Positions 7,762 to 13,672 of a stretch of 14,582 bases of DNA are shown in pieces. This DNA comes from an uncultured Bacillus sp. GTDB taxonomy: Bacteria > Bacillota > Bacilli > Bacillales > DSM-1321. Where the stretch lies: assembly GCA_934215995.1 (NCBI GenBank), contig CAKQBC010000026.1, forward strand, positions 1 to 14,582, in the 5' to 3' direction. The first letter of the stretch is position 1, and every line of letters begins with the position of its first letter. The translations under genes and the position numbers were made by a program. The notes beneath the pieces were generated by a model. The model saw nothing but the letters and a program-made list of their open reading frames with translations, ran no database searches and was not told the DNA's origin.

Positions 7762-9759
7762 TTATTTTGCGATGTTCACTTTCTCGATGTAGCGGTCGGT
7801 CACGCCATGTGCAGAGATATAGGCGTACTTTTCGGTCGTGTTGTCGGAAAGGATTCGGTGCCATGTTGTTCCGTTGATGGTTTCCGTTGAAATGGATGCG
7901 ACCATATAACCTGCCCTGTATTGGTAAAGCAGCTCACTTTTCGCGTCTGCTTCAGCCCGGACATTCAGCTTGCCGCCGTTCACATTTGCCGGAACGATGA
8001 CTTCATAGATATCGTATGGATTTGAATTGTTGACGAAGTCTTTGCCGCCGTATGCCTTGTCTAATTTCAGCATAAGCCCGGCAATTTTTTCTCCCCAATA
8101 CGGATCGGATGCATAACGCATATTGACGCCAAGGTATTTATTGCCCAGGAATCCCCCGTTTTCCGCATATCCATTGCTTACAGGGACGTAACTTTTATTG
8201 AGGACAGCCACATAGCTGTCAACGTTTGCTTCAGGCGAGCTGTATACTTTACCGCCGGATGTGCTGCCGTCGGAAATATCGATGCCGAACAGATTATTTT
8301 TCGTTTGTGCAATTGAGCTCATCCCATAATCACTTTCATGGAGCGCATGCGCCAGAATGATGAACGCGTTTATTTTACTGGAAGCTTCGACTTCCTTCAG
8401 CTTATCGCCAAGCCCGAGCACTTTGCTTTTCGTTGAAGCATCCTTGTATCTTGCGTAGGCAGTCGGGTTGCTTTTGTATAATTTTTCGCGTGCTGCCACT
8501 TCTGATTTGATGATGTTATTCAAGTCTGCCGCTGTGTACTTTGTAGATGTACGGAATGGCAGGACATTGAAATATTGGCGGATGTCCGCGACACCCGATC
8601 CATTTTCAGTCGTAAACGTCTGTCCGTCCCAGCTGTAATACTTTGTTCCCTGTTTCATGCCGGATGCCGGGATGCCGTAAGAAAATGGCGTAAACCACGT
8701 ATTCGTACTGTAATTGTATACATAGTGAATCAGGTTTCCGCCAGAGTCGACCGTGTAATAATTTTGCTTGTCATTCATCGTTTCCGGTATAAGCTTTGCA
8801 TCGCTCTGCTTCACATACCCGTCCGCTCCTGCCAATTTGACATGGATGGTTGTCTCATCTGAGCTTACGTATTCAAGCTCCCGGTTGTACTCGATGCCGC
8901 TGTATATATTAGCTGTAGTGAATGTTTTCGATTTGTAGATTTTTGTTTCCGGAAGGACATCCGGATTACTGCTAGGTGCCTGCGCCACTACGATTCCTTT
9001 GTCCATCTTGACGACTTTATCCCCTTGCAGGATGACGGTGTCCGTTCCTGTCTTCCAGGCAGCTACCGCTTCTGCGTATGTCTTGTATTTCGTATTTCCT
9101 GGTGTCACGCCTGATTTAGTGACCGTTCCGATTGAATAGATGCCTTGTTCAACAGGCGGGTTTTGTACCTTCAGGACATTCAGTGTACGGTAAATGAAGG
9201 ATGCCGCATCCTGCCGTGTCGCATTATCCTTTGGCCTGAATACATATTTGCCGTTTACATGCTGGCCGAGAATGATTTTGTAGCCGACCATGTTCTGTAT
9301 GGCTGATTTCGATTCAGCTTTTAAGGTTGCTGTATCAGTGAAAGCCAGCTGCGTCTGTTTAACAGGCACGTTTTTGTAAACGAGTGCCCGGTGAATCATC
9401 ACCGCCATATGTTCACGTGTGATTTTGCTGTCAGGAGAAAAAGTTGTGGAGGTTGTTCCCTTGACGATGCCTGCTGCCGCAGCGGCATTGATCCCTTTTG
9501 CCAAGGCGGAACTTTTGCCCACATCCTTAAACACATGCGGGCCATCCGGCAATTCAAGCGCCCTGTGCAGAAATGAGGCAAACTCTGCACGAGTGACATT
9601 GTTCTGCGGGTAATACAGGCCGTTGGACCCTTTTATGATCCCCATTTCGATCATTGCCTGCATATCTTCTTTGATGTTCTCTTTGGCTGAGGCTTGTGCA
9701 GTAGGCAATATAGACAATAAAACTAGCAAACTCATAAAGACTGCAATGAATTTTTTCAC
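7762..9759 (-). CDS. SLH-domain endo-beta-N-acetylglucosaminidase (LytD-like autolysin) with SH3-type C-terminus
   Basis: The 665-residue exported protein has a signal peptide (1-25, cleavage after AQASA) and three SLH modules (about 27-70, 76-128, 140-194) with TRAE (56-59), TREH (114-117) and TRQD (181-184). A linker module (about 205-400) ends in YYSWDGQTF and YFNVLPFRTSTKYTA. The glucosaminidase domain (about 405-575) has HALHESDYGMS with predicted catalytic Glu475, and KNNLFGI and RYASDPYWGEKIAG follow. An SH3b-like domain fills about 585-665. It should cut GlcNAc-MurNAc glycan strands while tied to pyruvylated SCWP by SLH. AAAGGGGGAG precedes ATG 9759. It is paralogous with the gene at 11311-13287, sharing order and many motifs. 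A terminator at 7732-7753 and its own promoter suggest a single-gene transcript. Confidence 0.93.
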   Translation of the reverse strand: MKKFIAVFMSLLVLLSILPTAQASAKENIKEDMQAMIEMGIIKGSNGLYYPQNNVTRAEFASFLHRALELPDGPHVFKDVGKSSALAKGINAAAAAGIVKGTTSTTFSPDSKITREHMAVMIHRALVYKNVPVKQTQLAFTDTATLKAESKSAIQNMVGYKIILGQHVNGKYVFRPKDNATRQDAASFIYRTLNVLKVQNPPVEQGIYSIGTVTKSGVTPGNTKYKTYAEAVAAWKTGTDTVILQGDKVVKMDKGIVVAQAPSSNPDVLPETKIYKSKTFTTANIYSGIEYNRELEYVSSDETTIHVKLAGADGYVKQSDAKLIPETMNDKQNYYTVDSGGNLIHYVYNYSTNTWFTPFSYGIPASGMKQGTKYYSWDGQTFTTENGSGVADIRQYFNVLPFRTSTKYTAADLNNIIKSEVAAREKLYKSNPTAYARYKDASTKSKVLGLGDKLKEVEASSKINAFIILAHALHESDYGMSSIAQTKNNLFGIDISDGSTSGGKVYSSPEANVDSYVAVLNKSYVPVSNGYAENGGFLGNKYLGVNMRYASDPYWGEKIAGLMLKLDKAYGGKDFVNNSNPYDIYEVIVPANVNGGKLNVRAEADAKSELLYQYRAGYMVASISTETINGTTWHRILSDNTTEKYAYISAHGVTDRYIEKVNIAK

Positions 9760-9778
9760 GATACTCCCCCTTTGTTTC

Positions 9779-9810
9779 TAGCAAGTATAACAAATACTTG
9801 CTAATTAGCA
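9779..9810 (-). promoter_or_regulatory. Extended -10 promoter inside an inverted repeat (operator candidate)
   Basis: TAGCAAGTAT (9779-9788) is a perfect inverted repeat with ATACTTGCTA (9794-9803), five bases apart. A second perfect 12-bp palindrome, TGCTAATTAGCA, overlaps it at 9799-9810. On the minus strand the spacer and left arm form TGTTATACT, an extended -10 box (-10 at 9784-9789), giving a very short leader to ATG 9759. A protein bound here would cover the promoter. No regulator gene is nearby. Confidence 0.55.
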
Positions 9811-9855
9811 GGAGATTTGGCGTACTATCCGGTTAAAAATAGTATTTTAGACCTA

Positions 9856-9993
9856 TTATTCTACCGTAAATAGGGAATGTTGATTTTTGTATTCAATCCT
9901 GAACGGGTGGCGGTTGCGGGGTTCGTTCATTTTGGATTGGTTTACGTTTAATTCAGCAGGATTTTCGTTCATTTTCGAAGGTTTTTCATTCAT
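9856..9993 (-). other. Possible 45-codon ORF over the 21-bp tandem repeats
   Basis: Since 21 bp is seven codons, the repeat stays open as an ORF from ATG 9993 to TAA 9856 with heptad-like units beginning MNEKPSK then MNENPAE. No Shine-Dalgarno site precedes the ATG, and in-frame stops lie just upstream. It may be only a by-product of the repeat. I do not recognise a protein family. Confidence 0.2.
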
Positions 9994-9995
9994 TT
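9912..9995 (-). repeat. Four degenerate 21-bp tandem repeats
   Basis: Read on the minus strand, units start at 9995, 9974, 9953 and 9932, and follow the pattern AAATGAACGAAAAnCC. Unit three is the most diverged. They fill the space between the CAP-gene terminator and the SLH-glucosaminidase promoter. The rest of the 325-bp gap (9760-10084) holds the promoter/operator at 9779-9810, a weak TACTAT/ATAGTA inverted repeat (9823-9844) and the terminator at 10043-10075. Confidence 0.65.
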
Positions 9996-10042
9996 CTGGC
10001 TGGCATCAGGTTTATGAACGGCAGCTCTTTTATTACCCATAG

Positions 10043-10075
10043 AAAAAAGCCGGCTCCCCATAAGGAAACCGGCTT
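10043..10075 (-). terminator. Intrinsic terminator of the SLH-CAP gene
   Basis: AAGCCGG (10047-10053) pairs with CCGGCTT (10069-10075); the inner bases extend the stem with wobble pairs. On the minus strand it ends in a run of six Ts. It begins about ten bases after the CAP-gene stop. Confidence 0.9.
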
Positions 10076-10084
10076 ACTTAAAAT

Positions 10085-11092
10085 CTATTTTTTAATAAAC
10101 ATTTGTGTCCAGTGGTTTGTCCCTGACACATGGCCAACCCCGATATGTGTAAAGTTCGGATTCAGGATGTTTTCACGGTGCCCCTGGCTGTTCATCCAGG
10201 CATTCACTACCGCTGAAGGCGATGTTTGTCCCATGGCGATGTTTTCACCTGCATAGCTGTAGCCGATGCCGAATCGTTCCATCATATCAAACGGCGACCC
10301 GTATGTCGGGCTTTGGTGTGAGAAGTAGTTATTATCCTTCATATCCTGTGATTTGATGCGTGCCACCTTGCTTAAAGCAACATCAGTCGATAATGCTTTT
10401 AAGCCTCTGGCTGTGCGCTGGGCATTCGTCAGTGTAATGACCTGCTTTTCATATTCACTCAGCGTATATGTTTGTACAGGCGGCTTAGGCACTGCCATCC
10501 CAAGCTCACCGAATGTACGGTAGATGTACACCGCTGTTGTGTTGCGTGTAGCTGTTTCCTGAGGCTTGAACAAGTATCCGCTTCCGCTCTTATAGCCGCT
10601 TATGATCCCATGTCCGACCATTCTTTGGACAGCTGATACAGCGGATGCCCCGATTTTATCTTTATCAAGGAATTTCAAGGCACCAGATTTTTTTGCCGCT
10701 CCTTTGTAATCAAGCGTTCTGCTGATCATGATCGACATTTGCTCACGGCTGATCTGTTGCCCAGGTGAGAACTTGGTAGCGCTTGTCCCCTTTACAATGC
10801 CTGCTTTCGCTGCAGCATTGATGCCTTTAGCCAATGAAGAGCTTTTGTTTACATCTGTGAATGCATGCGGTCCTTCCGGAAGATCGAAAGCCCTGTATAA
10901 GAAAGTCGCGAATTCCCCGCGTGTTACTGTTGCGTTTGGCTTATAAATGCCATCCCCATATCCTGTGATGACCCCTAATTCAATCATAGCCTGCATCTCG
11001 ACACTGATATTCTCCGCTGCCGAGGCTTTTTCAGCCGGCAGGAATGGAATCAGCAATGCGGCGCATAAAATCAATGAAACTAATTTCTTCAT
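10085..11092 (-). CDS. SLH-anchored CAP-domain (YkwD/SCP-like) secreted protein
   Basis: The 335-residue exported protein has a signal peptide (about 1-25, ending EKASA), three SLH modules (about 27-71, 77-128, 140-195) and a C-terminal CAP domain (about 213-335). The CAP hallmarks are NAQRTARGLKAL (223-234), YFSHQSP (256-262), YAGENIAMG (280-288), GHRENIL (304-310) and HIGVG (316-320), including the two His and two Glu that form the typical CAP pocket. Bacterial YkwD-like CAP proteins are secreted but mostly have no proven reaction. The third SLH reads ATRNTT, weaker than the TRAE consensus. The start could be TTG 11098 or ATG 11092; AGGAGG lies five or eleven bases ahead. I chose ATG because it gives the same MKK start as the paralogues. 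Confidence 0.9.
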   Translation of the reverse strand: MKKLVSLILCAALLIPFLPAEKASAAENISVEMQAMIELGVITGYGDGIYKPNATVTRGEFATFLYRAFDLPEGPHAFTDVNKSSSLAKGINAAAKAGIVKGTSATKFSPGQQISREQMSIMISRTLDYKGAAKKSGALKFLDKDKIGASAVSAVQRMVGHGIISGYKSGSGYLFKPQETATRNTTAVYIYRTFGELGMAVPKPPVQTYTLSEYEKQVITLTNAQRTARGLKALSTDVALSKVARIKSQDMKDNNYFSHQSPTYGSPFDMMERFGIGYSYAGENIAMGQTSPSAVVNAWMNSQGHRENILNPNFTHIGVGHVSGTNHWTQMFIKK

Positions 11093-11127
11093 TCCCAATA
11101 AGTCCTCCTTTGTCTTTCTGCCAATCT

Positions 11128-11136
11128 ATCATACCA
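11128..11136 (-). promoter_or_regulatory. Extended -10 promoter candidate for the SLH-CAP gene
   Basis: Minus-strand TGG then TATGAT (-10 at 11128-11133), a five-of-six match with TGn in front. No clear -35 at 17 bp. Direct repeats CCAATCT lie around it at 11121, 11141 and 11165 (plus-strand starts). Confidence 0.45.
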
Positions 11137-11189
11137 CTTACCAATCTTCGCTTTTTCCTTTTTACCAATCTTTCAAATGAAAGAAAACA

Positions 11190-11218
11190 TTGTCATACTT
11201 TGTAATGCTTTTGTCATA
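11190..11218. promoter_or_regulatory. Three phased TTGT(C/A)AT repeats upstream of the SLH-CAP gene
   Basis: TTGTCAT starts at 11190, TTGTAAT at 11200 and TTGTCAT at 11211 on the plus strand, ten and eleven bases apart, about one helical turn each. The second and third form TGTAAT-N5-TGTCAT, one mismatch from the WalR (YycF) box TGTWAH-N5-TGTWAH. They sit about 57-90 bp upstream of the -10 box at 11128. Confidence 0.4.
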
Positions 11219-11221
11219 AAA

Positions 11222-11254
11222 CATCCATGAGCTTCGACTCCCAACCCATGGATG
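11222..11254. repeat. Perfect 8-bp inverted repeat
   Basis: CATCCATG (11222-11229) and CATGGATG (11247-11254) could form a stem with a 17-nt loop. On the minus strand it is followed by TTTTAT, so it may be a second, weaker terminator for the gene at 11311-13287. Confidence 0.4.
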
Positions 11255-11270
11255 AAAATTTATTTTCACA

Positions 11271-11304
11271 GAAAAAAAGATCGCCCGTATTCATACGGAC
11301 GATC
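11271..11304 (-). terminator. Intrinsic terminator of the second SLH-glucosaminidase gene
   Basis: GATCG (11279-11283) and CCGTA (11285-11289) pair with TACGG (11294-11298) and CGATC (11300-11304), with one C/A mismatch and a TTCA loop. The minus strand then runs into seven Ts. It starts seven bases after the stop. Confidence 0.92.
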
Positions 11305-11310
11305 TCTTTA

Positions 11311-13287
11311 TTATTTCGCGATCGGCAAAGCTTTCGTATAGTTGCTGTGGACATATGCATATTTATTGGCTACATTATCGGACAGGATTTTGTGCCAGTT
11401 ATTGCTTGTCTCGAGGACAGCAACAGGCATGCCTGCTTTTTTATACGTGAACAGCAGGTTCGCATTTGACGCGGAGCTTGCGGATAATCTGATATTCAAT
11501 CCGGAAGTCGTCGTTTCATGAATTGTGTACTTCATGAAATCTTTGCTGCCCAGGTATTTATCGATGTTATACATGTGGCCGCCCACTTTTTCTCCCCAAT
11601 ATGGATCGGATGCATAACGGACGTTAATTCCCCGCGCTTTGCTTCCGGCCATGCCGCCATTTGCATAAGCGCCTGTTGCAGGGACATAATTCTTGTTCAG
11701 GTAGTTGTTCGCCAAGGAGTTCACACAATCCTCGATTGTTGCGTATGACTCCCCGTTCGTCGGGTCGCTGTCAAATACTTTTATTCCAAAGATGTTGTTG
11801 ATTGTTTGCGCGTGTGTGCTCATCCCGAAATCACTTTCATGGATAGCCATGGCTACAATCAGCATCGCGTTAATTTTTTTCTCGGATTCTACTTTTTTGG
11901 CAATTTGCCCAAGGCCGATCAGCTTGCTTTTTGTTGTGGCATCCTTATAACGGACATATGATGTCGGGTTCGACTTATACAGGTTTTCCCTTGCCTTAAG
12001 CTGTGCTGTAATATAGCTTTCTAGCTGGGCTGCCGTATAAGTAGTGGATGTACGTGCAGGAAGCATATTGAAATACTGATAATACGTTCCGGCATTCGCG
12101 CCGCTGTCAGTTGTGAAAGAAGCCGCATCCCAGCTGTAATACTTCGTTCCTGAATTGAAGCTTGCAGGTGCTTTTCCGATAACAGACGTTGCCAACTTAG
12201 CCCCTGTCGCAGGATTGTAGATATGATGGACTAGCTCTCCTGCCGAATTCGGGCTGTAATAGGATCTTTGCTTAATTTGCTGTGTCGGCAGCAAGACCAC
12301 ATCGTTGTGGCTTACGTAACCGGTCACACCGGCAACCTTTACAGTGACTTTATCCGCATCGGATGATACATACTCGATTTCATTGTTCGTTGAAACAGGA
12401 CCATAGATTGTCTTTAAGGATGTATCCGTATAGACAACCGTAGTCGAGTTCCCTGCTCCCGGCTTTGTCATCACGAGCCCAGCGCTCATCTTGATGACTT
12501 TTCCGTTATAAAGCAGCACTTGCGAAGAGCTGCCTGTATAGGCTTTGACTGCCTGATCATAAGTTGCGTAAGATTTCGCTCCTTCCGTAATTGTGCCGGA
12601 GGAGTTGATGGTAGCAACATTGAATAATTTTTCCGTTGTATCAGGATCGGATGGATCTTCAGCTGCTTCAATCTTTTCCTTGTAGTCTAGGAGCCTGTAG
12701 ATGAATGCAGCCGATTCCGCACGTGTTGCGCTGTTTTTCGGCCTGAATTCATAACCGCCCTCTACTTTGTATCCTTTGATGATGTTTGCCCCCACCATAT
12801 AGGAAACAGCTGTCCGGAAGTCTTTATTGATGGAACCAAGATCTTTAAAATCAAGAGAACCGGCCTCTTTTGTTAGAAGCAGATAGTCCATCGCGTTATT
12901 GATCATCGCGGCCATCTGTTCACGTGTGATGTCATTATCAGGCTTGAATGTGCCGTCCTTGTACCCATTCGTGATGCCTGCTTCCGCAGCGGCATTAATT
13001 CCCGGCGCCAGTTTTGATGTCAATCCGACATCGCTGAACTTATGCGTGCCGGTAGGCAAATTAAGCGCCCGTGAGATAAAGGTCGCGAATTGGCCTCGTG
13101 ATACCTTTTCCCCTGGTTTATAGACACCGGTGCTATATCCGGATATCACTCCTTTGGCAATCATGGCCCGCATTTCTTTTTCGAGCGCAATCCCGGTAAT
13201 ATCATCCGAGGCAGCATGCGCATTCGAGAGCGGCATGATAGAGATTGCAAGCATGAGACTTAGAAACAGTGAGATGATTTTCTTCAT
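11311..13287 (-). CDS. SLH-domain endo-beta-N-acetylglucosaminidase, paralogue of the gene at 7762-9759
   Basis: The 658-residue exported protein has a signal peptide (about 1-25, SNAHA|A) and three SLH modules (about 32-75, 84-136, 147-200) with SRGQ (63-66), TREQ (121-124) and TRAE (188-191). A linker module (about 220-410) has EIEYVSSD, TKYYSWDAASF and YFNMLPARTSTTYTA. The glucosaminidase domain (about 415-585) has AIHESDFGMS with predicted catalytic Glu484, and NNIFGI and RYASDPYWGEKVGG follow. An SH3b-like tail fills about 587-658. Order, length and motifs match the 7762-9759 protein closely, so the two likely arose by duplication. It should cleave peptidoglycan glycan strands while held on pyruvylated SCWP. 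AAAGGAG precedes ATG 13287 by seven bases, and a strong terminator follows the stop. Confidence 0.93.
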   Translation of the reverse strand: MKKIISLFLSLMLAISIMPLSNAHAASDDITGIALEKEMRAMIAKGVISGYSTGVYKPGEKVSRGQFATFISRALNLPTGTHKFSDVGLTSKLAPGINAAAEAGITNGYKDGTFKPDNDITREQMAAMINNAMDYLLLTKEAGSLDFKDLGSINKDFRTAVSYMVGANIIKGYKVEGGYEFRPKNSATRAESAAFIYRLLDYKEKIEAAEDPSDPDTTEKLFNVATINSSGTITEGAKSYATYDQAVKAYTGSSSQVLLYNGKVIKMSAGLVMTKPGAGNSTTVVYTDTSLKTIYGPVSTNNEIEYVSSDADKVTVKVAGVTGYVSHNDVVLLPTQQIKQRSYYSPNSAGELVHHIYNPATGAKLATSVIGKAPASFNSGTKYYSWDAASFTTDSGANAGTYYQYFNMLPARTSTTYTAAQLESYITAQLKARENLYKSNPTSYVRYKDATTKSKLIGLGQIAKKVESEKKINAMLIVAMAIHESDFGMSTHAQTINNIFGIKVFDSDPTNGESYATIEDCVNSLANNYLNKNYVPATGAYANGGMAGSKARGINVRYASDPYWGEKVGGHMYNIDKYLGSKDFMKYTIHETTTSGLNIRLSASSASNANLLFTYKKAGMPVAVLETSNNWHKILSDNVANKYAYVHSNYTKALPIAK

Positions 13288-13348
13288 TGCAAGCTCCTTT
13301 CAGCTTTTGTTCATAGGCATATATGTAGTTAGCCTAAAAATATATGTC

Positions 13349-13378
13349 ATTATCATTCTATCAATCGTCATATGCTAA
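13349..13378 (-). promoter_or_regulatory. Weak promoter candidate for the second SLH-glucosaminidase gene
   Basis: Minus-strand TTAGCA (13373-13378), 18 bp, then GATAAT (13349-13354): four and five matches of six to sigma-A boxes. It would give a leader of about 55 nt before ATG 13287. It overlaps the end of the small ORF at 13361-13456. Confidence 0.35.
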
Positions 13379-13456
13379 ATCTAGTGAATATCCGATAAAA
13401 AAAACAATAATTCCCAGAAATAGTAAGCTGGCGATTTTCATTACTTCCTTTTTCAT
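13361..13456 (-). CDS. Possible 31-residue single-pass membrane peptide
   Basis: ATG 13456 opens a 31-codon frame ending at TGA 13361. The product starts MKKEVMK, has one strongly hydrophobic stretch (about residues 8-24, with LLFLGIIVFFIGY) and ends in acidic LAYDD. Basic start, one helix and acidic end are a sensible layout for a small membrane protein with its N-terminus inside. The ribosome site is weak: only TAGG about seven bases before the ATG; a second ATG six codons in has AAGGAAG just in front but too close. A 22-bp perfect palindrome lies 33 bp upstream of the start, where an operator would be. I do not recognise a family, and chance is a real alternative at this length. Confidence 0.4.
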   Translation of the reverse strand: MKKEVMKIASLLFLGIIVFFIGYSLDLAYDD

Positions 13457-13488
13457 ATGAAACCTAGTAGAGTTGATTCGGCAAACTA

Positions 13489-13510
13489 ATTAATCAAACG
13501 TTTGATTAAT
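13489..13510. promoter_or_regulatory. 22-bp perfect palindrome (TetR-type operator candidate)
   Basis: ATTAATCAAAC (13489-13499) is followed directly by its exact reverse complement GTTTGATTAAT (13500-13510). A gapless palindrome of this length centred on CG is the style of TetR-family operators. No regulator gene lies next to it. The nearest gene start downstream on the minus strand is the small ORF at 13456. Confidence 0.5.
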
Positions 13511-13537
13511 CAATTCATTTCCGTAAGTCCATATTCC

Positions 13538-13605
13538 GTTGAACTACCCCCACTTAAACTTCGTTTGCTTTCGCATCACTACGTTTTGAAGTGGGGGTCT
13601 TCTCG
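13538..13605 (-). mobile_element. Solitary hairpin resembling an IS200/IS605-family right end
   Basis: ACCCCCACTT (13546-13555) pairs perfectly with AAGTGGGGGT (13589-13598) around a 33-nt loop. On the minus strand the element reads GCGAGAAGACCCCCACTTC, then the loop, then AAGTGGGGGTAGTTCAAC. From memory of the family, a G-rich stem ending in GTAGTTCA is like the right end of Bacillus IS200/IS605 elements and the 3' end of the TnpB guide RNA. No tnpA or tnpB is present, so at most this is a solitary end or a non-autonomous remnant. The rest of the 385-bp gap (13288-13672) holds the small ORF, the palindrome, the weak promoter and the terminator at 13625-13664. Confidence 0.45.
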
Positions 13606-13624
13606 CTAATTTAAGATAAAAATT

Positions 13625-13664
13625 AAAAAAACTGCTCCCGGACCGCTCCGGAAACAGTTTTTTT
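13625..13664. terminator. Bidirectional terminator downstream of the NlpC/P60-SLH gene
   Basis: AAAAAAACTG (13625-13634) pairs with CAGTTTTTTT (13655-13664), and inside it CCGGA (13638-13642) pairs with TCCGG (13647-13651). It gives a T tract on either strand and lies nine bases after the NlpC/P60 gene stop. Confidence 0.9.
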
Positions 13665-13672
13665 ATTGCCGA

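Noticed and set aside
7181..7864. A 227-codon minus-strand frame across the VOC gene
   Set aside because: It spans two terminators and three real genes and looks like no family.
11190..11218. PhoP box reading of the 10-11 bp phased repeats
   Set aside because: The spacing fits, but the unit TTGTCA lacks the A at position four of the PhoP consensus TT(A/C/T)A(C/T)A; WalR is the nearer match.
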